Below are positions 27,507-36,406 of a stretch of DNA of 64,000 nt, one piece after another. Location of the stretch: the NCBI RefSeq assembly GCF_021295315.1, contig NZ_JAIMJA010000016.1:1-64000 (forward strand), read 5' to 3'. The notes beneath the pieces are model-generated. The model did not search any database and was not told the DNA's origin. It saw only the letters and a list, made by a program, of their open reading frames with translations. Source of the DNA: Motilimonas cestriensis (GTDB lineage Bacteria > Pseudomonadota > Gammaproteobacteria > Enterobacterales > CBDFNC01). The position numbers and the translations under genes were made by a program. Within the stretch, counting starts at the first letter, position 1. Each line of letters opens with the position of its first letter.

Positions 27507-29138
27507 CTAGCATATAACCCTCAAACTGGCTGGCAGCACTTCAATATCCAGCTGAGTGGCTTGAGCAATTTCACCGTCAATACTGTATTTAAAACCGGCA
27601 TCACTAAACAACTGGATCTTCTTCGCTTGGCAATGAGAAACTCGATAGTTAGGAGACGCTTCACCGCTAATCGCATTGCTCAGAGAGTTATTAATTAACT
27701 CGACTAAGCTCAGTAGTCGATGCACAGCACTTGGATCATGTTCAATTTGCGTAATATCGAGTAACCCATCTTGCCAATCTGGCTCACCGCCGCCTTGCGC
27801 TAACACTGTGGTACTTGGAGCCGCGTTAGCAACCGCTAAACTGCAATAAGAAAAATCTTGTTGCTCACCATCATCTATCCGTACCTTTAAATCTTGCGCT
27901 TTATTATTAATCACCGCGTTAATAAAGCCTTGAATGTAAGCCAACTGCCCAAGCTGATCTTTTTGAGCGCGATCAGCCTGATCGATCATTTGCTCTTCAA
28001 AGCCCACGGCAATCACTAACAACACGGTTTTTTGGTTACACAGCATAGTGTCCATTCGCTTTTCTTGATGCTTAAATAACGCATCACACGCCTGCGTGAT
28101 AGGATCGATTTTAGTGCCTACTCCAAACAACACATGAGCTAACGCATTCGCCGTTCCCAACGGTAAAATAGCTAACCTATGCTGGCTGTTTTTCACCGCT
28201 GTCGCTACTTCGGCCACCGTACCATCACCCCCACAGGCAACAAATGTCATGGCTTGATCTTGCTGCTGCATGGATTTAACCACATCTGTGACATGGGTTT
28301 CGGGCTCGGTAAAGAAAAATTCAAGTTCATATTGCCGAGTTAACTGACCCACAATTTGATTCGCATGCTGTTGCCACTTACCAGAGCCAGAAACAGGGTT
28401 AACAATCAAATGTAGCTTGGGATTAATCCGTTCAGACATGTCTTTACTTAGGGTTAACAGCGACTTCATTTGTTTCGCGTTCAACCTCGCAGTGGTTCTG
28501 ACTGTTTGGACTTTTTCAATGGCATCTCTGACCGTTAAATCTGGCTCAGACATCAGCAAATACGCACAGGTCATAAAAAATGAACGGCCTCTGCCTAAGG
28601 CGCAGTGAACCACGACCTTTTGCTTTAACTTATGCTGCGCACTGATCCAGCGTACGGCATGTTGTAGCTGTGCTTCGGTCGGTGAAAAGTGATCCAAAAT
28701 AGGAATGTTTAAATAATACAAGCCCTCGTGCTGCGCCGACCAATTAAAGCCATCAAACTCCGAGGTAACATCTAAAATGGCCGTTACGCCTTCTGCTTTA
28801 AGTGCTTCAATATCGCTGGGGAAAAGTCGAGCAGCCAAATATAAGTTGGGGGTAATTTGTTGTATGGCGGGCACTGAATCATGCAAGCGCATAAAAGAGT
28901 TATACAGCTGAGCGCCAACCAAGTAAGGCAGTAAGATTAACTTAATCCACCAAGGGATCTGACCTGTAACCGACTTTCTAAATAAAGCCGGATAATTCAT
29001 GGTGTAAGCAAACGTCACACTCGCAATAGCAGTAAAAATCCACAAACTGGGTATCAGTAGAAACCAATGACCCTGACTAAACCAAACAAAGCAAGCAGCG
29101 ATCAGTAATAGTAGAACGTAATACTTAGTCATTTTCAT
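27507..29138 (-). CDS. Membrane dual-specificity phosphatase / diacylglycerol-kinase-like fusion
   Basis: Protein of 543 residues combining two catalytic modules. Three hydrophobic helices (about 5-22, 25-46, 64-80) anchor the N-terminus. Residues about 92-230 form a dual-specificity phosphatase with the CX5R loop HCALGRGRS (Cys179, Arg185) and a possible general-acid Asp in PILDHFSP. Residues about 240-543 form a DAGK_cat lipid kinase related to YegS/BmrU, with LIVNPVSGSGK, CGGDGTVAE (GGDGT at 303-307), PLGTANALAH, DGLLDI and a C-terminal DGE. Both sites look intact. Phosphatase and kinase acting on the same class of lipid phosphates is a natural inference but unproven. AGGAGA precedes the ATG. 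Confidence 0.87.
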   Translation of the reverse strand: MKMTKYYVLLLLIAACFVWFSQGHWFLLIPSLWIFTAIASVTFAYTMNYPALFRKSVTGQIPWWIKLILLPYLVGAQLYNSFMRLHDSVPAIQQITPNLYLAARLFPSDIEALKAEGVTAILDVTSEFDGFNWSAQHEGLYYLNIPILDHFSPTEAQLQHAVRWISAQHKLKQKVVVHCALGRGRSFFMTCAYLLMSEPDLTVRDAIEKVQTVRTTARLNAKQMKSLLTLSKDMSERINPKLHLIVNPVSGSGKWQQHANQIVGQLTRQYELEFFFTEPETHVTDVVKSMQQQDQAMTFVACGGDGTVAEVATAVKNSQHRLAILPLGTANALAHVLFGVGTKIDPITQACDALFKHQEKRMDTMLCNQKTVLLVIAVGFEEQMIDQADRAQKDQLGQLAYIQGFINAVINNKAQDLKVRIDDGEQQDFSYCSLAVANAAPSTTVLAQGGGEPDWQDGLLDITQIEHDPSAVHRLLSLVELINNSLSNAISGEASPNYRVSHCQAKKIQLFSDAGFKYSIDGEIAQATQLDIEVLPASLRVIC

Positions 29139-29387
29139 TGTAGTGACTCTCCTGATAGTTAGCGGACGCTATTACCTGCATAGCCTTAAAATTTGATGCC
29201 GAGATTTAAAACCATAACATAATGAATATTAAAATATTTTTATATTCACACTCGTCTGACCATATCACTAGATAGGTACATATTACAAAATTGATGGGAG
29301 ATCGATAAACGTTGCCCCCATCATCCAGAGCCTTGCACTTAGCAAAATTAGTATTCGCGATCGTTCATCGGTTAACATTGTCCATGA

Positions 29388-29563
29388 TATACCCAAGATA
29401 CCTCAAGATGCAGGATTCAGAGCCGCTCCCAAAGGGCGAGTTTTGTAGGCTGTTATGCTTTGTTGCTGATTTTCAACGTAGAATAACTATGTCTCAAATC
29501 AGCGTCGCGCCTAACAGCCTACAAATTCTCGCTGAACAAGCATCTTGAGGTAACTTGGGTATA
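29388..29563. mobile_element. MITE-like palindromic element, 176 bp
   Basis: 24-bp terminal inverted repeats match at 23 of 24 positions: TATACCCAAGATACCTCAAGATGC at the left and its complement at the right. An inner imperfect palindrome (TTGTAGGCTGTTA ... TAACAGCCTACAA) makes the whole unit fold as a long hairpin. No transposase. It ends 27 bp before the LysR start codon, inside the 452-bp region 29139-29590, in which I see no other feature. Open frames crossing it are not genes. Confidence 0.8.
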
Positions 29564-29590
29564 AAGATTGCACTAACGAAAAGGCATTTA

Positions 29591-30475
29591 ATGAATATCA
29601 CGCTGAAGCAATTGCGCATCTTCACCACCTTGGCAAAAAGCGCCAATATCGGTCAGGCTGCACTGGCCCTCTCACTGACTAAGCCAGCCGTGAGCATGGC
29701 CATCAAAGAGCTAGAGCATCAGCTTAATCAAAGCCTATTTGAGCGTTTGCCTAACCGTCTCAAACTCAACAGCCAAGGAGAGCTATTACTGCCTTTAGCC
29801 CATGAGTTACTATCGCGCAGTGACGAAATTAGCAGCTTGTTTGATGGCAACCAGCTCAGTGGTGAGTTGCACATAGGTTGCAGTAAAACCATTGGTAATC
29901 AACTGATGCCGGCGTTGTTAGCACAATTTCGTCAACTGACTGGCCATCAAAGACAAAGTCTGCAAATTATGAACAGCCGTGATGTGTGCCAGTTAGTGGC
30001 CCGCTACGAGCTCGATTTAGGCTTAATTGAAGCTAATGTCTGTTTACCCGGCCAAGTGTTGATCCCTTGGCATCAAGACAGCATGTGTATTATTGCGCCT
30101 CCCAACCACCCTTTAGCACAACAGAAACAACTGCCACTGCACGCGCTCGATCAGCAAAATTGGGTATTAAGAGAAGATGGCTCAGGCAGTCGCGCCCTAT
30201 TTAATCGTGAAGTTGCCCCACATTTAAACCAGTGGCACCTCGCCCTTGAGCTTAATGAAGCTATGGGCATTATTAACTGCGTGTCGAGTAATTTAGGGCT
30301 GTCTTGTATCTCCGAATTAACCGCCACCGATGCCCTGCAAAGCGGCAAGGTAGTGGCGCTCGATTTAGCCAAGCCGTTATACCGACCACTGTATTTAGTA
30401 TTCCAAGAGAACAAACGACAAAGCGTACTATTTCAACGCTTTGTCGAGCATTTAAAGCAGAGTGTTAATGGCTAA
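29591..30475 (+). CDS. LysR-family transcriptional regulator
   Basis: LTTR of 294 residues. N-terminal winged HTH at about 3-62 with MNITLKQLRIFTTLAKSAN, QAALALSLTKPAVSMAIKELE and FERLPNRLKLNSQGE; the rest is the effector-binding domain, with a short hydrophobic LIPW...MCIIAPPNHPLA core. ATG at 29591 gives the canonical LTTR N-terminus; a frame reaching into the MITE is not credible. LTTRs usually control a divergent neighbour, but here the MITE occupies the upstream side and the TDT transporter converges downstream. Its target and effector are unknown. Its stop codon is the first three bases of repeat copy A. Confidence 0.9.
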   Translation: MNITLKQLRIFTTLAKSANIGQAALALSLTKPAVSMAIKELEHQLNQSLFERLPNRLKLNSQGELLLPLAHELLSRSDEISSLFDGNQLSGELHIGCSKTIGNQLMPALLAQFRQLTGHQRQSLQIMNSRDVCQLVARYELDLGLIEANVCLPGQVLIPWHQDSMCIIAPPNHPLAQQKQLPLHALDQQNWVLREDGSGSRALFNREVAPHLNQWHLALELNEAMGIINCVSSNLGLSCISELTATDALQSGKVVALDLAKPLYRPLYLVFQENKRQSVLFQRFVEHLKQSVNG

Positions 30476-30697
30476 TTAACCTCAGTTTTGTTTAAGCTTA
30501 TGACCAACGGATAAAGTATATATTTACTGCGAAATTTCGTTTTCAGGGATGAAAATGCAAAGCGTATAGGGATATATACCCAAACAAGCTTAAGAACTTC
30601 TGGTTGATAATTATTTACAGGGTCTTGTTTGGGTCTATTCACCGCGTTTTTGCCGGAAAAACAGACTGTGTTGCTTATCCATAACTCAGGTTAATTA
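30473..30697 (+). repeat. Palindromic repeat family, copy A (with nested insert)
   Basis: Ends are TAATTAACCTCAGTT and, inverted, AACTCAGGTTAATTA (one mismatch). The interior matches copy B (33693-33849, opposite orientation) from the left end to ...TATAGGGATATA and again from TTCACC to the right end, by eye about 70% identical. A 61-bp insert (30577-30637) interrupts it. It fills the whole gap between two convergent genes, whose TAA stops (30473-30475 plus strand, 30695-30697 minus strand) lie in its terminal repeats. Confidence 0.75.
30577..30637. mobile_element. 61-bp palindromic insert nested in repeat copy A
   Basis: Absent from copy B at the equivalent position. It has 11-bp perfect inverted arms ACCCAAACAAG (30578-30588) and CTTGTTTGGGT (30624-30634), with TA at each outer edge, as expected for insertion at a TA target. 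Its TACCCAA ends resemble those of the MITE at 29388-29563. Confidence 0.55.
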
Positions 30698-31660
30698 ACA
30701 TTTCATCTGAAAACCGCGCTGGCTTTGCACTTGGTCAACCAGATAATGCAATGCGACATAACTGACCACCACAGTCGCAACCACCAACTCTAATTTAGCC
30801 AAGTGCTGTAACACCTCAACCCATGCGGGATTATGGCCCTGCTGTTCGATATAGCCTGCTAGTTTAAATAACGCGGTGGCACCGATCACGGTCGGGAAGG
30901 TAAAGGCAGCATAGCCGGGACTGAAAGGCAGTTGCAGTAAACGAAAAAAAGCTAAGTACAAAAAGCCGGTCATCAATATTGCCAGCACTAACAGCACAAC
31001 CAATAGATGATAATCAGGTTGCGCCACTAAGTTTAAATACCCGGCCAAACCTAAGCTTGCGGGCGCGGCTAAAATAGCCAATGTCGGCTTAGCAGCAGTA
31101 GGTAATGAGCCGCAGCAACACAAACGAAACAGCATTAAAGGCAACAATACCGCATAGCATGCTAAGCCAAAGTAGAGCAGCACCGTCGCTAAGCTAGTAA
31201 ATTGCGTGGCCGGACAAGTTAATGCCGCGACAATAATCCCGACCGGTGGCACAAACCAGCTAGGCACCATATCCGTTAACTTAAACTGACGCGCACGATG
31301 GTAAGTAAACATCAGTAAAAAAGTAATGTGCAACGCAATCGCTGCTAACCAGACCAACTTAGCGCCCAATACATGATGACTAGCAAACGTGCTCGCCACC
31401 ACCATGCTCGCCATGGCGAAAGTAGGCACCACACTGCCCACTACCGGATGAGCCAAATCAGCCAGCAAGCTAGTCGGGTGTAACACAAATTTAATCAGCA
31501 ACACCAACAGCAGCAGCGCTGCAATTTGCGCACTCAACAACTGAAAGTGACCCGCACCATTGGACACCTGATCCCAACCCCAACCTAAACTCGCAATCGC
31601 TAGCGCAAGGCCGGCCATTGGCGTGTGGATCATGCTGGCTCGTTGTCTGATACTTTTCAT
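30695..31660 (-). CDS. TDT-family transporter (tellurite-resistance / dicarboxylate type)
   Basis: Integral membrane protein of 321 residues with about ten hydrophobic helices, resembling the TDT/SLAC1-type family (TehA, Mae1). Recognisable elements are the N-terminal TPMAGLALAIASLGWGW, the MVPSWFVPPVGIIVAALT loop and SPGYAAFTFPTVIGATALFKL. Members move anions such as malate, sulfite or chloride, and the substrate cannot be read from sequence. Start at 31660 has AGGA upstream. An unusual triple cysteine (LCCCG) lies in a central loop. Convergent with the LysR gene across repeat copy A. Confidence 0.85.
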   Translation of the reverse strand: MKSIRQRASMIHTPMAGLALAIASLGWGWDQVSNGAGHFQLLSAQIAALLLLVLLIKFVLHPTSLLADLAHPVVGSVVPTFAMASMVVASTFASHHVLGAKLVWLAAIALHITFLLMFTYHRARQFKLTDMVPSWFVPPVGIIVAALTCPATQFTSLATVLLYFGLACYAVLLPLMLFRLCCCGSLPTAAKPTLAILAAPASLGLAGYLNLVAQPDYHLLVVLLVLAILMTGFLYLAFFRLLQLPFSPGYAAFTFPTVIGATALFKLAGYIEQQGHNPAWVEVLQHLAKLELVVATVVVSYVALHYLVDQVQSQRGFQMKC

Positions 31661-31771
31661 GGCGGGGTCCTGATTAACTACATACACTGAGTGTAAGCTA
31701 ACTAAAAAGATAAGAATATTTGAATATTTTTAACCCACCATTAAGTTAAACTTAACACCTAGATCAAAAAC

Positions 31772-33520
31772 CTAGAGTTGGTTAGCTTTGCGATACGCCC
31801 CTTCATAATCAAAAATTTTATCGCTGATCTTCCAGAAGTTTTTTTGCTTACGGGCAATCACAAAATCAGGTGCAATTAAGTGCTCGGCCTCATCGAGTAC
31901 TTGTTGCAGCTGAGTAAACACCTTATGCGCACTGCCTTGATCAACACGCCGACCAAATTGTTGATTAAAAATAAACGCTTGGCCTTTGCTAGCAAGGTTA
32001 AAGTATTCCTGCAGCTCTAAGCCCTCTTCATCAAAATAAGTGATTTTCAATTTGCCCTTATGCTCACTGCACACCATACCCGAGCAGCGGATCACTAAGG
32101 CATCTTTTAGCTTTAATGCTGCCTTTAACTTATCGTCTGGATCCACCAAGGGCTGCTGACATTCGTGACACACCCGCGCGGCAATGTCATTTTCAGCATT
32201 ACAATTAGGACAGTTTTTAAAGCGAAAACGAAAATCACACGCTTCAATCGTGCCATCATCTTCTTCGAAAAAGCCCTGACAGCGCCGGCCAAAATGCTCA
32301 GTTACCTTGCCTGCACCGTCGGTGCGCCCCCAAAACACATTGGCAAAACCACATGCTGGACATAACACTTGCACCGGCTCAGTGTCGCCAGCAGGCTTCT
32401 TTTCTCCCACTTCAGGCGCATATAAATCATATTGATTACCCGCGTAATCAATCACTAAGCAGTCTTCTTTGCCCGGCGCTAAACGCAAACCCCGACCGAC
32501 AATTTGCTGATACAGACTGACCGACTCGGTCGGGCGTAAAATGGCAATAAAATCGACATGGGGGGCATCAAACCCCGTGGTGAGCACCGACACATTGACT
32601 AAGTATTGAATTTGTTTCGCTTTGTAAGCTTGGATCAAAGCATCGCGCTCAGGGGTTGGCGTATCGCCGGTGATCAAGGCACAAGAATAGTCCGCCAGAT
32701 AACCCGCAATCTCTTTGGCATGCATCACGGTAGCAGCAAAAATCATAATGCCTTGGCGCTGCTGCTCTCGGGCAAGCTGGGTAATATGCTGCACGATACT
32801 CAAGGTGGCGCGCTGCTGTTGTTTAAGCAGCAAGTTAACATCATCCGCCTTATATTCCCCATTCGCCGTGGCCGACAAACTGGAAAAGTCATACATGGCA
32901 ACAGTGGCGTCAATTTGCTTGGGTGGGGTGAGAAACTTATGTTTGATCATATAGCGCAGCGGCAATTCATAAATACAGCGCTCAAACACCCGCGGTTGAT
33001 GGGATCGCACAATACCGTGATAGTGGTATTGATAAATCCAGCCTGTGCCCATGCGATAAGGCGTGGCGGTGAGCCCTAACACCTTTAATTTAGGGTTAAA
33101 CTCGCGCAGTTGTTGGATCACTTGTTGGTATTGACTGGTGTCTTGATCCGACACGCGATGGCATTCATCAATGATCAACAACGAAAACTCACTGGCGAAC
33201 GCTTCGAGGTTACGCGACACCGATTGCACACTGGCAAAAGTGACTTGGTGTTGGGTGTTTTTTTGTTTTAACCCTGCGGAAAATATCCCCGCGGTTAAAC
33301 CATAGCTTTGATATTTAGCGTGGTTTTGCTCTACCAACTCTTTAACGTGAGCCAGTACCAGCACCCGGCGCCGCGCCAATTTTGCCAGCTCAGCAATCAC
33401 TAAACTTTTACCCGCCCCCGTTGGCAACACGATCACCGCAGGCGCATCACTGCGACGAAAATGTTGCAACGTGGCATCCACCGACTCTTGCTGATACGGA
33501 CGTAGGGTAAATTTAGACAT
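31772..33520 (-). CDS. radD: DNA repair helicase-like ATPase RadD
   Basis: SF2 protein of 582 residues matching Escherichia RadD (YejH), which assists RecA recombination and double-strand break repair. Motifs: [15 protein letters not shown], Walker [28 protein letters not shown], and [13 protein letters not shown]. The C-terminal part carries two zinc-binding cysteine clusters (CPACGF...C and [18 protein letters not shown]), as in RadD. ATG at 33520 corresponds to the known N-terminus; a GTG 24 bp upstream is less likely. Confidence 0.94.
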   Translation of the reverse strand: MSKFTLRPYQQESVDATLQHFRRSDAPAVIVLPTGAGKSLVIAELAKLARRRVLVLAHVKELVEQNHAKYQSYGLTAGIFSAGLKQKNTQHQVTFASVQSVSRNLEAFASEFSLLIIDECHRVSDQDTSQYQQVIQQLREFNPKLKVLGLTATPYRMGTGWIYQYHYHGIVRSHQPRVFERCIYELPLRYMIKHKFLTPPKQIDATVAMYDFSSLSATANGEYKADDVNLLLKQQQRATLSIVQHITQLAREQQRQGIMIFAATVMHAKEIAGYLADYSCALITGDTPTPERDALIQAYKAKQIQYLVNVSVLTTGFDAPHVDFIAILRPTESVSLYQQIVGRGLRLAPGKEDCLVIDYAGNQYDLYAPEVGEKKPAGDTEPVQVLCPACGFANVFWGRTDGAGKVTEHFGRRCQGFFEEDDGTIEACDFRFRFKNCPNCNAENDIAARVCHECQQPLVDPDDKLKAALKLKDALVIRCSGMVCSEHKGKLKITYFDEEGLELQEYFNLASKGQAFIFNQQFGRRVDQGSAHKVFTQLQQVLDEAEHLIAPDFVIARKQKNFWKISDKIFDYEGAYRKANQL

Positions 33521-33692
33521 AACAATCGGCTCAAAAAACTTCACTTGGGCTGATTATACCTGACTAAAAATCAAGAGCAGCATTAGCATGGGGATAAAGA
33601 CAGGGGAAAAAATAACCACTAAACTAATATAACTAAGCTTAGTGGCTAGAGCATCACGCTAAGTTGTAAATAAAAGAACGACGGGGACGACT

Positions 33693-33849
33693 TAACCTCA
33701 GTTCAGCCTGGGTCTGTGAACCAGTATGTTTTCCCTGCAAAACGTGGTGAATATATCCCTATACACTTTGCGTTTTCGTCCATGAAAACGAAACTTGCCG
33801 GAAAAACATACGCTATCCAGCGATACAGCCTTAAGCAGAACTGATGTTA
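33693..33849 (-). repeat. Palindromic repeat family, copy B
   Basis: A 157-bp copy without insert, inverted relative to copy A, in the 397-bp gap between radD and glgP. Ends are TAACCTCAGTTC and, inverted, CAGAACTGATGTTA. Inner inverted arms GTATGTTTTCCCTGC and GGCCGGAAAAACATAC-like sequence give a long stem. The remainder of the gap (33521-33692) shows no clear feature. Confidence 0.75.
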
Positions 33850-33917
33850 TTTAGCTTATCAAACCCGGGTGACTTAAAGCGCGGCCAATCCTTTGACCAC
33901 GCGGTTACAAATAAAGG

Positions 33918-36380
33918 TTATTTCACGCTGACTTTTTTCAAGTGCCAAATATCGCGAACATAATCTTCAATCGAGCGATCTGAGCTGAATTTACCCAATC
34001 GCGCCGTATTCAAAATGGTGCTATGGAGCCACGCCGTTCGATTGCGATAAGCCTTATCGAGTTGTGCTTGCGCCTCAACATAAGCGGCAAAATCTGCCAA
34101 CACTAAATACGGGTCGCCACCTTGAACCAAACTATGGGCAATACTACTCAAACGGCCCGGCTCTTCAGGGGTAAACTTATCGCCACAAAGCCAATCAACC
34201 ACCGCTTTAAGCTCATCATTTTGCGCAATGTAATCTTGTGGTCGGTAACCACTTGCTTTTAGCGCATTCACTTGGTCCACGGTTAAGCCAAAAATAAAGG
34301 CATGCTCATCACCCACTTCTTCGGCAATTTCCACATTGGCGCCATCTAAGGTGCCCAAGGTCAGCGCGCCATTAAGGCCCAGCTTCATGTTACCTGTGCC
34401 CGACGCTTCTTTGCCCGCCGTTGAAATTTGCTCCGACACGTCCGCCGCCGGAATAATCAATTCGGCCAAGGTCACTGAGTAGTCAGGTAAAAACACCACT
34501 TTGATCTTGCCCTTGATGCGCTCATCGCTATTGATCACCGCCGCTACTTTGTTAATAGCATAGATAATATCTTTGGCTAAGCGATAACCCGGAGCGGCTT
34601 TGGCGGCAAAAATAAATACTCGTGAATGCATATCATAATTTGGATCCGCTAATAGACGACGGTACAAGGTTAAAATGTGCAATAGGTTGAGATGCTGGCG
34701 CTTATACTCATGTAAACGCTTGATCTGCACATCGAAGATAGCTTCGGTACTGACGTCGATGGCCAAGTTATCTTTAATGTAATTAGCCAGTTTTTGCTTG
34801 TTCGCTAATTTAATATCTGCATATTGCTGGACAAATTTCTTATCGGTGGCGTATTTCTCCACGCCCGCCAACAAGCTTAAATCTTTTTGCCACTGCGGCC
34901 CGATATTGGCACTGATCAATTGCGCTAACGCGGGGTTACACTGACGCAACCAGCGTCTCGGCGTCACGCCATTGGTCACATTGACTAAACGATCGGGGAA
35001 TAAGGCATCAAACTCAGGGAACAAATCTGACTTAACTAACTGAGTGTGTAACTTAGCTACGCCATTTACTTTATAGCTACCAATCACACTCAGGTTCGCC
35101 ATTCTAACTTGGCGTGGATAACCTTCTTCAAAAATAGACAGCTTGATCAGCTTTTCTTGGTCACCCGGCCATTGCTTCTCAACTACTTGGCTTAAAAACA
35201 AATAGTTAATTTCATTAATAATTTCAATATGACGCGGCAATACTTTAGCGATCAAATCCACTGGCCAAGTCTCTAACGCCTCTGGCAACAGGGTGTGGTT
35301 AGTGTAGGCAAAACAGCGCTGGCTAATCTTCCAAGCCTTGTCCCACTCAATACCTTCTTCATCAAGTAATATGCGCATCAATTCAGGGATAGCAATGGCA
35401 GGATGAGTGTCATTTAGCTGCATCACGTTGGTATCACAAAGGTTATCTAAAGAAGCAAAGTGCTCCTTGTGACGGTTTATGATATCGCGCACCGAACAAG
35501 CACATAAGAAATACTGCTGAATTAAGCGTAATTCTTTACCCATTTCTGATTCATCGTTGGGGTAAAGCACCTGAGTCACCGATTCCGCTTTTACTTTTTC
35601 ATGTAGCGCTGACGCAAAACACCCTTGGTTAAATTGGTTAAGGTCAAACTCATTAACGGCGCGACATTCCCACAGCCTTAGAGTGTTCACGTTCTTCACC
35701 TCAAAGCCCACCACAGGAATGTCCCAAGGCACACCGCGAAGATATTGGCTTGGCACCCAGCGCTTACGCATGGTGTCGCCCTGATAATAGGTTTCAACAT
35801 GGCCATATAATGGAATATCCAAAGCAAAGCTCGAACGGCACACTTCAAACGGATAACCATAATCCCGCCAGTTATCGGGATATTCTACTTGCTCACCGTT
35901 TTTAATACCTTGGCGGAACAAGCCGTACTGATAATGCAGCCCGTAACCCACCGCGGGGTATTCAAGCGTCACCAATGAATCCATAAAACAAGCCGCTAAG
36001 CGGCCTAGACCGCCGTTACCTAATGATGGGTCGCGCTCTTCACCACTAATGGCATTAATGTCTTGGCCTAATTCATTCAGCGCTTGACGCACTTTGTCTT
36101 CTAGCCCTAAGTTAATTAGGTTATTGGTGGTGAGACGGCCAATCAAAAACTCAAGAGACAAGTAGTTTACGGTGCGCGCACAATGATCGAGGCGAGTTTG
36201 CTTGAAGGTGCTCCAAGCATTTTCAAAAATCTCTTCGTTTAAGGCAAAACACGTGGCTTGCCACCAGGTATTTTGTGAGGCGACGTGTTCATTACTGGCC
36301 AGTGTAGTGCGCAAATGACGAACGATAGACAGCTTTAGTTTCTCGACACTCAGTGAGGTCGGTTTTTCCTTGGTTAACAT
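33918..36380 (-). CDS. glgP: Glycogen/maltodextrin phosphorylase
   Basis: PLP-dependent glucan phosphorylase of 820 residues releasing glucose-1-phosphate from alpha-1,4-glucans. Motifs are SLEFLIGR, the GNGGLGRLAACF active-site loop, RRWLRQCNP, IKRLHEYKRQ and the PLP-lysine segment EASGTGNMKLGLNGAL. ATG at 36380 has GGAG 8 nt upstream; the frame extends to a TTG at 36392. It is 27 bp downstream of malM, so it belongs to the malK-lamB-malM-glgP transcript and probably serves as the maltodextrin phosphorylase (MalP role). Family sequence alone does not separate MalP from GlgP. Confidence 0.94.
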   Translation of the reverse strand: MLTKEKPTSLSVEKLKLSIVRHLRTTLASNEHVASQNTWWQATCFALNEEIFENAWSTFKQTRLDHCARTVNYLSLEFLIGRLTTNNLINLGLEDKVRQALNELGQDINAISGEERDPSLGNGGLGRLAACFMDSLVTLEYPAVGYGLHYQYGLFRQGIKNGEQVEYPDNWRDYGYPFEVCRSSFALDIPLYGHVETYYQGDTMRKRWVPSQYLRGVPWDIPVVGFEVKNVNTLRLWECRAVNEFDLNQFNQGCFASALHEKVKAESVTQVLYPNDESEMGKELRLIQQYFLCACSVRDIINRHKEHFASLDNLCDTNVMQLNDTHPAIAIPELMRILLDEEGIEWDKAWKISQRCFAYTNHTLLPEALETWPVDLIAKVLPRHIEIINEINYLFLSQVVEKQWPGDQEKLIKLSIFEEGYPRQVRMANLSVIGSYKVNGVAKLHTQLVKSDLFPEFDALFPDRLVNVTNGVTPRRWLRQCNPALAQLISANIGPQWQKDLSLLAGVEKYATDKKFVQQYADIKLANKQKLANYIKDNLAIDVSTEAIFDVQIKRLHEYKRQHLNLLHILTLYRRLLADPNYDMHSRVFIFAAKAAPGYRLAKDIIYAINKVAAVINSDERIKGKIKVVFLPDYSVTLAELIIPAADVSEQISTAGKEASGTGNMKLGLNGALTLGTLDGANVEIAEEVGDEHAFIFGLTVDQVNALKASGYRPQDYIAQNDELKAVVDWLCGDKFTPEEPGRLSSIAHSLVQGGDPYLVLADFAAYVEAQAQLDKAYRNRTAWLHSTILNTARLGKFSSDRSIEDYVRDIWHLKKVSVK

Positions 36381-36406
36381 ACTAAACTCCAAATAAAAGG
36401 GTAATG

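Noticed and set aside
27414-27698. 94-codon basic open frame antisense to the phosphatase-kinase gene
   Set aside because: Most of it mirrors the coding strand of a strong gene; no good ribosome site.
29312-29548. 78-codon open frame upstream of the LysR gene
   Set aside because: It runs through the MITE and its palindrome; the frame is explained by the element.
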